Part shown: positions 22,982 to 30,908 of the stretch, one piece after another
Position numbering within the stretch: position 1 is the first letter of the stretch
Layout of the letters: each line of letters starts with the position of its first letter
Source: Baffinella frigidus
Lineage: Eukaryota; Cryptophyceae; Cryptomonadales; Baffinellaceae
DNA: 33,099 nucleotides
Assembly: GCA_026770585.1 (NCBI GenBank)
Contig: MU646327.1
Location: forward strand, 1,129,328-1,162,426
Direction of reading: 5' to 3'
Made by a program: the position numbers and the translations under genes
Notes under the pieces: model-generated
Told to the model about the DNA's origin: nothing
Databases searched by the model: none
The model's input: only the letters and a program-made list of their open reading frames with translations

Positions 22982-25900
22982 NNNNNNNNNNNNNNNGGTT
23001 GGGGGTTGTGGGTCGAGGGTTGAGGGTCGAGGGTTGAGGGTTGAGGGTTGAGGGTTGAAGGTTGAGGGTTGAGAGATTAGGGATTAGGGATCAGGGTTCA
23101 GGGTTCATGGTTCAGGGTTTGGGGTTAAGGGTTCAGAGTTTAGGGTTCAGGGTTCAGAGTCAGGTGTTGAGGGTTGAGAGTTTAGGTTGCAGGGTGTAGG
23201 TTGCAGGGCAACGCACGTCAAGGCGAGCGGGCGTGGCGGGGCGTAAGGTTTGGAGTTAAGGGTTCCGGGGGTAGCGTCTAGGGCAACGCACGTGCGCGGA
23301 TGTCGTCGAGATAGCGCGGAGAGTCCTCGACCTTGTTGATGATCCGCTGCTGCATCACCACCGCCTCCAGTGGGTACCTGCATTATTGTGCAGCTGTCTT
23401 TATCAGGGGTGTATCCTGGGACCACAGTGGTGCGGTACCAGATTACCACACTCCAAGACTTCCAGTCTGTGCTACTCCAGTGGGTGCCTGCGTCGTCATC
23501 CACATGTTTCTATTCTGAGTGTGTCGTGGTGCCACACTCCCGGGGCTACATGGTGTCGGGTTCCCGGCATATCATTACCGCCTCCAGTGGGTTCCTGCGT
23601 CGTCGTCCGCAGTACCACACAGCAAGCTAGATAACTGGAATTGGATCATGTGATTTTTCCTGGGAATGGTCACGTTACTTGCCCGGGCATACGGGCAAGA
23701 TGTTCCCTGTATCCTTCTGAGCGTATAGGGTAACCTAAATGCATGTTTTCTCGTAGGAGCCCCCCTAGACCCCCACGGCCTAACGTAGTCAACACCGTAC
23801 GCTTACCTACCCTGATTTCAGCTCGTTCCCCTATGAACACATCCCTACTCTAGGTGCAGCGTGGTGCCACGCACTTCCGGGGCATCCTGGTTTCGGATTC
23901 CCGGCAAGTGGAAGTGCGTAAGAGTGGGGCGCGTGCCCATCGTGCGGTGTGAGGCTTAGTTGAATGTCTGATCCAGGTTGTGTGCTTTCTGGTGTGTATA
24001 AGGGTTTTATGCGCGAGGTGTGGTTGAGAGGGTTTTGAGGCCGGGGGTGTGGGCGCAGGGCCTGGGTGTGCATGCGCGGCATACCATAGCTGATGGAGGG
24101 ATGACTATCCAAAGAAGAAAATCGGCCATGAAAACTGTTCAGATGTCAGGGAGAACGTGGCAGGGCTAGGGTGCATGTGTTGGTCTGTACGAGAGTTTGA
24201 TGTGCGGGGGGTGGTTGGAGGGTTTCGGGGCAGGGGGGGTGATTGGAGGGCTTCAAGGCAGGGGGGGCAGGGTATGTGGGTGCAGGGAACGTGCCTGCCA
24301 GAAGCAGACTCGGCAGAGAGCATGACCGCGTCCGCGCCATCGAAGATCGCGTTGGCTATGTCGCTCGCCTGACATCATTTGTCAGAGTCAGTCACGCCTA
24401 GCCCCGCCCATCAGCCTTGATAGGATCCTCTTCCTCTTCTTTTCTCAATCACCAGGGGGGACGTTTCCTCCCTCATAAATGGCGCTCTTGAGATGACCAA
24501 GGGTATCTTGCCCCCCCCCCGACAGTGACCCTCGTCCAAGGGGGAGGTCACACCTGCCAGCCACCTCCCAAGTCTAGTGTATTCTTCGTTCGGCCAACCC
24601 CCCGACTCGCAGCGGGGGGGCGTCGGAAATCGACAACCCCCTGGTACAAGGCCGCCAACCCTAAACGATGAAAACATTGTTGACTTGGGGGGGAGGGCGG
24701 GTGGCAGGTGAGGGAGGGTGGCGGGGCGGTGGGATCCGTGGTGGGGGCAGGTGTAACTCCGAGTTGGCACATCACTGGCCGTTTATGACTACTAAGTGGA
24801 CCTCGTCTAGAGATCCGCTTTCTGAGACGGAGAGGGGGGTTGGCTAGGGTGAAGGGTGTATGGTTGAGGGTTTAGGGTTGAGGGTTCATAGTTTAGGGTC
24901 TGGGGTTTAGGGTTTAGGGTTTAGGGTTTGGCGTCTAGGTGTTAGGATTTAGGGTTTAGGGTTCAGGGTTCAGGGTTGAGGGTTGCGGGTTCCAGGTTGA
25001 GGGTTTAGGGGACGGTGGATGGAGACCTCAGCGCGGGTCGGGATGGGGCTGTCGATCATGCTCTCGAGCATCTGTGTCGCCACGATCACCGGCTTGCCTT
25101 GCCGACGGCACTCTGCCGGGAGTTCCCCGTAATACATCAGTGGGCGTTCCCTGTATAATGTATCAACCCAATCAACGTCATTCAATCGTCGCACACATGC
25201 TGGAGTCGAGGATGTGCAACGAGGCGGGAAGATTTGAGACGGGATGGGAGATTTGAGGCACGAGAGCCTGCGGGAAACACGCAGGAAGGGTGTCAGACAG
25301 GCCCTCGTTCCTCCAATCCGACCGTTTGGTCTCGAATCCTTCCGCCTCTTTGCAACCCCTTGACTCCAGCATGTTTGGGTGTTTCAGACGGCACGAGGCT
25401 GATGGCCAGCAATGATATCGCGCTGCAGGATGCGGTTCATCACCTGCAATGATGTCGAGGGTGTCCAACGAGGCAAAGACGCCGCAAGGGGTTCACACGG
25501 GATGAGGGTGGTGACCAGCGATAACGCAAGGGGTTTCATGGGGGATGAGGGCTCCTACCAGCGATGATATCGCGCTGGACGATGGGCACCCACTCGATCG
25601 CCATCTCCACACCCAGGTCCCCCCGCGCCACCTGCCGGTTACAGAAAGAGAGAGGGGCGGGTTGAGAAAGGAGAGGATAGTGACGAGGAAGAAGAGGGCT
25701 GTGTTGAGGAAGGATAGGAGAGTGGTGTGAAATGAGAGGAGCGTGGTGAAAAAGGACAGGAGGGTGTTCCCCCGTCGTGTCTCGGGTTGCGCTGATCGTG
25801 TCCATGATCAGCGCCGGTACCGGCACGGAAGGCATGCGCATCAAAAGAAGTGCCGAGCATCAACGCGCGCCAAGAGAGAAACGTGCGTTTCTTGCGGATC

Positions 25901-28900
25901 AGGACTAACAAGGTATTGCGGAAGGAAGTCACCATGTTTGTTTCGCCCTTCACGCCTTTCGCCCTTCACGCCACTGACTACCTAACAATGTGTTGGTACA
26001 CTGACAAGGGCAAGAGGCATGGGCGGACCATGCAGCCGTCAGACGCGGCGATGACTGCGGCGAGATCCTTGACAGCAGATGGCTTCTCGATCTTCGCCAT
26101 GATCTGCCACACGCGGAGGCAGTTGACTAATCGCACGCCGCCCCGGTGCTAAACGGGCGTAATTGAGCTAACCGATGAAGAAGCGTACGTGCGTCTTCAC
26201 CTTCCTGAACACCCGGCATCCTCCACAGCACCCACTCGCGCACAACGCTTGATGGGTTCATGGTCCTCACTTGAGAGCCCCACGACAGCTCAATACACCG
26301 AGCGGGTTTTGTGGTAGGGCGGTAACTAAACCAGGCAGGCTTGGTGCTAGTGGAAAGCTTCGACGCGTCAAGCGTAGTGGAGGTCTTGTAGCTCTGCCTG
26401 AGTAAGGTCGGGTGATCGTTTCCACTCCAAAAGTCGACGGATGTGTACAGACCCGGGCAATCTACTTCCAGTCTCCTCATTTGGAGGAGACCATAACTAA
26501 CTCAGGCAGACCTAGGTCATGCAGAGTTGGAGGGGGCGAGTGTTGGGGGGGGGTCTGGCGCATCGATATGGGGACACAGTCCCGTGTAGGATGGCCGGAG
26601 TGACTGTATCCCCAGAGGTGGGCACAGACCCTTGGATACGTCAAGAGTCGTGGGGGACTGCAGAGGTGGTGAGGGCGAGGCATGGGGGGGCATACACCCT
26701 GGCGCAGCCTGGTGGAACGCTTGGGCAAGTCAAGAGTAGTGGGGTTGTTCCAGAGGTGGTGAGGGCGAGCGATGGGGGGGCACAGACCCTGGCGCGGCCA
26801 TTAACAAGCTCCCGCAGCTCCTCCATATCCTCAGCGCGCTGCACGAAACTGCAAAACAGCCCCCGCGTTAGCCCATACGGCAAAACACGTGTAAATGCCA
26901 TCTTCACTCCGGCAGGGGGGGGGGGTTCGAAACTGCGAAAACAGCCCACGCGTTAGCCCAGGAAACTGCAGAGGAGGCCTGCGCATTAGCCCGAAGATGC
27001 GGTACGTGTAGATACCATCTGTGCACAGCCCACACGTTAGCCCCCGAAGAGACATACGGTACGTGTAGATGCCATCTTCAATCCGGCAAAAACAGAATTG
27101 CAATCGAGGAGAGCCCCGATCAGGATCAGCCTAATTTCGGTATGCACCAGGGTGCTGCAATATCCAATACTATGGGATACTACATAATTCCGAAATCGGG
27201 TGGAAGCCGATGTGAGTGTGTGGGCCAGTCAGTAACGGTGGACGACCTAATTGTGGCGTCGTCTTAATTACGGAACTCCATAGGGTGCTACCGTATGCAA
27301 CACGGTACGGTGCTACAGAATGCCGGAATGAGGTTGTCCATCCGTATGCCTAATCAGCGGCACCACGCCAGATTGGTGGATTGACCGGGGAGAACAAGTC
27401 AGTGCATACGGAATTTGTACCAACCTTCTGATTTTTTAAATTTTAATCTGGGGAGAATGTCAACTTATGAACTTTCAAATTCGTAGGATCCTACGATTTC
27501 TCCTCGAAGCCAGTCAGCTCTAGACTCTTGCGTCGTAAGTAGCGCACCTCAGAGCCACCCAGTCGACGTCCATATCCAGCGCGTGCACCAGATCTTCGCG
27601 GTCCTTGGGTGTCAGCGGCGAGATGGGGAGGACGATCGAGGGGGTATTGACGCCCTTGCGGTCGGAGAGCTTGCCCCCGACGTCGACTCGGCACGTCACT
27701 TGCTCTGCCGACGCCGTCTGCGAACGCAAGGGGGGGAGGGGGGGTTGGGTTGATGGTTGAGGGTCTAAGGTTTGGGGTTTAGGGTTGAGGGTTGAGGGTT
27801 GAGGGTTGAGGGGTTAGAAGTCGTGGGGAAACTGAGCAGGGCTGCTGGGCGTGGGGGTGGGGGGGTGGCGCAGCCGTTGAGCGGACATGGGGGGTGTTGG
27901 TGCGTGACAGAGTGCGGATGGTAGGCACACGGCATCGCTGATCACGCGCGCGGAGAAGTCGTGCTGCAACGCCGCCAAACACCGATGCCCAGCTTGGCGT
28001 TTCCGGGCAAGAAGCTGTGCAGGACTCGCCGCAGGAAGGCGAGCGCTGCGCTAGTAGGAAATATCCTCGAATTGCGGTTACATAGCATACGAGGTGGGCG
28101 AAGAGAGGCGGTTCAGGGTTTGGGGTTCAGGGTTCAGGGTGAAGGGTGTAGGGTGATGGGTTAAGGGTGGAGGGTTTAGAGTTTAGGGTGCAGGGTTAGG
28201 GGTTAGGGCTTAGGGCGTAGGGCTTGGGGTTTAGGATTCAGGCTTCAGACTTCAGGGTTTAGGGTGTAGGGTTTAGGCTCTCGGGTCTAGGGAGGAAGGA
28301 ACCTTGACGGTCATGCGGAGCTTGCCATCGTCGAGCAGAACCTGATCACCCTCCTGGAGCGTCCCCAGGATCTCTGGGTGCGGCAGGCACACCCGCGTCT
28401 CGTCGCCGGGCGTGCTTCTGCCGAGGTTCACAGGTTTCAGGTCTCAGGTCTCAGGTCTCGGGGCTCAGTTCTCAGCTCGCAAGTTTCAAATGTCAGGTCT
28501 CTGGTCGCTGTGCTCAGGTTTCAGGTCTCAGGTCTCGGGTCTCAGGTCTCAGCTCGCAAGTTTCAGGTCTCAGGTCCCTAGTCGCTGGTCTCAGGTTTCA
28601 GGACTCAGGTCGCAGGTCTCACGAGGTCCGGGTGTTGCTCGGATGCGAGCGCCGTTCGGGGTCAAGGGGCAGAGGGCATGTGTCGTCTCTTGTGATCCCG
28701 CCCGCTTGACAGGGCACGTGGGAACGTCGGGGGGGTAGGGTACCAGGCCCTCTGGACCAGCAAAGTTGGCAGGGTCGATGTCAAGGAGCAGCCGGGGAAG
28801 AGGGGGGGGTTACTTATCGAGATCGAAGGTGAAATCCTGGCCGTCTTGGAGCACTACCACGGGATCCTGGCTCGGGACGTTGGATCAGTAGAGAGAAGTG

Positions 28901-30748
28901 TCTTGGATACCCATAAGTTGACAAAACTTGTGAGTGTTACAGAGCGGATTCCAGCGGAAATGAAGGTGGTCCACTTAGTGGTGTCCACTTAGTAGGGTCC
29001 ACTTGTCGCCATAAGTTCTCGCAGGCATCAGTCGGCAGGGCCGAGCACAAGCGATTTCTGATTTCTGGGTTCATTAGAGCGGAACCGCCGTTTTGCCAAA
29101 CCCGTGGCATCACGAGAGCGAGGCGTGTGTTTTTATGTGCCCCAGGGTGCTGCGTGCGGTGTGTTCCCAGGGCTCTAAGGGCAGCACCAAACTTCCTGGT
29201 TCTCTCAGGGGGTTGTCCCGTCGACCGCTGCACGACACCCGCCACGCTCAACTGTCCAATCGCTGTGACTCTCGCTCGCTCTCTCGCGCGCGCATTCACG
29301 CACCTTGAAAGTCGACACGCGGAGCTTCGGGCCCTGGAGGTCCGCGAGAATGCCGATCGGATGCCGGTACCGCGCCTGGTCCCAGGAAAAGGTATCAGCT
29401 TGAGAAGGGAGGGGGTATGAGCGTCAGCAATGCGGCCTGCGAGGCGCACGTGCGAGCGGGGTCCAACATTGGCAACATCTCCCTCCAGCAACGTGCCACG
29501 TAACTTTAGGGGTAACCAAGGCGCCTTGTGCCATCGTGGCTCACCGCCCAGGAATGCAGGGTGCACTCGGCAGGGTGCGCGCTTAGGGTGGTAGGTGCCT
29601 GCTTGTACAGGGAGCGCACCTCATTTTGTGATTTGGTGGTGGTGTGTGTGAGTTGTCTTCACAGGTCTAGAGAGCACCAGAAATCGCAAGAGAGCACCTC
29701 GAGGCGACGGATGATCTTGACAAGCTCGCGCTTCTCCTCGGCGTTGCCGTGCGAGAAGTTGAGGCGGAACACGTCTACCCCCGCCCGGAACAGCGCCTCG
29801 AGCATCTCCATCGATGATGAGGCGGGCCCCACCGTTGCCACCTGCGAGGGGGAAGCGCCGGTCGGGCCGCGGCTTGCTGATCTGACACCAGCCCTCAGAG
29901 TGGGAGCAAATCGTCTCATTCGAACCGAGATTTGTACCATAGGTCGTCGGATTCCGCCGACCTGCAGTAAAAATAGAGGGGATTTGACCATGCGATGTTC
30001 TCCCATTTTCAGGGCTGAGGGTGCAGAGGTGGGGGGTGGCGGGGAGATTGTGGCGCGGTTCTCGGGGGGGTTTTCCTGGCTCAGGTTTCGGGGTTATGGT
30101 TTAGGATGCAGGGTTCAGTGTTGCGGGTTGAGGGTCCAGAGTGTCGGGAGGTTTAGGGTTTATGATTTAGGGTTGAGGATTTAGGGTTGTGGGTTGATTG
30201 GTGAGGGTTGAGGGTTGATGTTTTAGGGTTTAGGCTTTAGGGTTTAGGTTGAGTGTTTAGTGAGTGCCGGGCACCAAAACACCATGTGGGGCTCAAAATT
30301 TGGGTTGATTGCGAGGAGCAGTGAAGGTTGCGGGGTCTACGATTCTCAAAGGTAGTGTAGGGCTAGGGGGGGCACCCAGACTTGTCTGATTCCACTGCGT
30401 TACCTGCTTCGAGTGCTTCCTCCAGCGCGGGTGTGTCTTGTCGATCATCATATCATCCTCAGGGTTCAGCTCCGCCACCGGGGGCGCCGTAGCTGCAGCC
30501 GCCGGCGCCGGCGTGTTGTAGAATCCCGCTTGCGTGTCCCCGTCAGCGGCCTCCTCCGTCCCTACCTCAACCCTCGCCTGCGATGAGGCAGCCTCGCAAC
30601 AATGGATCCGAACCAGAGGCCGGCGGCTCAGCGAGAGGGCACGTGCGCGCGGGTTCATGAGCTGCGTGGCGCGGAAGGCTGGCGGGGCGAACGCCGCTGC
30701 CCGGCAGCATGCTGCGACGAGCAGGCAGGTCCTGAAGAGGGGTCGCAT
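20576..30748 (-). CDS. PK: Plastid-targeted pyruvate kinase, 17 exons, complete
   Basis: Exons (minus): 30748-30404, 29841-29698, 29375-29304, 28866-28814, 28417-28303, 27717-27548, 26848-26788, 26103-26029, 25631-25559, 25112-25027, 24368-24295, 23377-23292, 22812-22733, 22353-22273, 21891-21767, 21438-21360, 20713-20576. Every junction keeps phase, giving 618 residues. It converts phosphoenolpyruvate and ADP to pyruvate and ATP. Residues 1-22 are a signal peptide ending in AAAFAP (17-22, F at 20), followed by an S/T/R-rich transit-like region to about 100: secondary red-plastid targeting. Catalytic marks are FRLNFSHGN (140-148), LADLQGPK (173-180), the B domain ([27 protein letters not shown]), MAKIEKP (K324), VARGDLGVE (346-354), ATQMLES (381-387) and MLSAESASG (414-422). 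The C-terminal domain shows [17 protein letters not shown] and VVTAGLPFG, then an unusual proline-rich tail of about 35 residues. The eleventh intron needs a GC donor. The sequence resembles bacterial/plastid-type kinases. Confidence 0.96.
21445..21595. repeat. Short heptad tract of mixed orientation in pyruvate kinase intron
   Basis: GGGTTGAGG units occupy 21452-21485 and reach close to the acceptor of exon 16 (21438). CCCTAAA and CCCTTGA units in the opposite orientation occupy 21530-21595. Confidence 0.75.
22878..23200. repeat. GGGTTGA/GGGTTTA heptad tract with an assembly gap
   Basis: Heptads of GGGTTGA dominate, between pyruvate kinase exons 12 and 13. A run of 15 N at 22982-22996 interrupts the array, so its true length is unknown. 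Confidence 0.9.
22982..22996. other. Assembly gap (15 N)
   Basis: Fifteen undetermined bases inside a heptad array, as expected where a repeat collapsed in assembly. It lies in an intron and does not affect the kinase coding sequence. Confidence 0.99.
23354..23910 (-). repeat. Degenerate duplications containing copies of the 5' edge of pyruvate kinase exon 12
   Basis: The true acceptor region reads, on the coding strand, ATGCAG|GTACCCACTGGAGGCGG (exon starts 23377). Copies lie in the upstream intron near 23594 (GCAG, then GAACCCACTGGAGGCGG) and near 23489 (GCAG, then GCACCCACTGGAG). A second repeated block (GTGGTGCCAC...TTCCCGGCA) occurs at about 23526-23570 and 23861-23908. The copies look like decoy acceptors. 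Confidence 0.7.
24845..25015. repeat. TTTAGGG tract in pyruvate kinase intron
   Basis: About 170 bases of TTTAGGG and GGGTTGA heptads. The tract nearly touches the donor of exon 10, which ends at 25027. Confidence 0.88.
26519..26803 (-). repeat. Tandem duplications starting at the donor edge of pyruvate kinase exon 7
   Basis: A block of about 90 bases with GGTGGTGAGGGCGAG and a G run recurs near 26667 and 26757, with a partial third copy around 26600-26640. The copy nearest the exon includes its last bases (CTGGCGCGGCC), and an imperfect copy (CTGGCGCAGCC) sits about 90 bases away in the intron. Confidence 0.7.
26843..27080 (-). repeat. Tandem duplications at the acceptor edge of pyruvate kinase exon 7
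   Basis: The junction block GAAACTGCAAAACAGCCC with GCGTTAGCCC is repeated at about 26931 (GAAACTGCGAAAACAGCCC), and related GTTAGCCC/GTACGTGTAGAT units recur near 26985, 27000, 27040 and 27060. The copy at 26931 reproduces a CGCAG|TTTCG acceptor like the real one. Confidence 0.7.
27081..27545. other. Intron interior without recognised content
   Basis: This is the rest of the intron between pyruvate kinase exons 6 and 7. It is more AT-balanced than its surroundings, has a perfect palindrome CGTAGGATCCTACG (27483-27496), and repeats of GGTGCTAC. I see no exon or element boundary. Confidence 0.4.
27735..27815. repeat. Short GGGTTGA/TTTAGGG tract in pyruvate kinase intron
   Basis: Ten or so heptads just upstream, on the coding strand, of the acceptor of exon 6 (exon starts at 27717). 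Confidence 0.85.
28105..28290. repeat. TTTAGGG tract in pyruvate kinase intron
   Basis: Degenerate GGGTTTA, GGGCTTA and GGGTGTA heptads, ending about 12 bases beyond the donor of exon 5 (28303). Confidence 0.85.
28430..28620. repeat. CAGGTCT heptad array in pyruvate kinase intron
   Basis: About 25 units of CAGGTCT or CAGGTTT. Unlike TTTAGGG in sequence, it keeps the 7-base period and begins about 14 bases from the acceptor of exon 5 (28417). Confidence 0.88.
30065..30265. repeat. TTTAGGG/GGGTTGA tract in the first pyruvate kinase intron
   Basis: Degenerate heptads with TTTAGGG on the plus strand, opposite to the coding strand, in the intron that separates the targeting exon from the catalytic exons. 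Confidence 0.85.
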
Positions 30749-30908
30749 CCTCTTTGTTCGTAGCTCGATAGCGGATTTCTGCGGGGATTTCTGGTGAGGG
30801 GGGTATTTCTAAAGTCAAATTCCTCAGGTTTTTCAGAAGAGCTCGGCGTTCATCGCCAAAAGTGGACAAACGGCTCCAAGAACAAGACAAACGGCTCCAA
30901 GAACGAGG
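30749..30908. promoter_or_regulatory. Short divergent promoter region
   Basis: About 160 bases separate the pyruvate kinase start from the proposed start of the rightmost gene. A direct repeat (ACGGCTCCAAGAAC, about 30870 and 30890) lies in it. The promoter role is inferred from the head-to-head layout. Confidence 0.35.

Noticed and set aside
28430-28620. CRISPR-like or coding repeat
   Set aside because: It is a simple 7-base tandem array without spacers, inside an intron.
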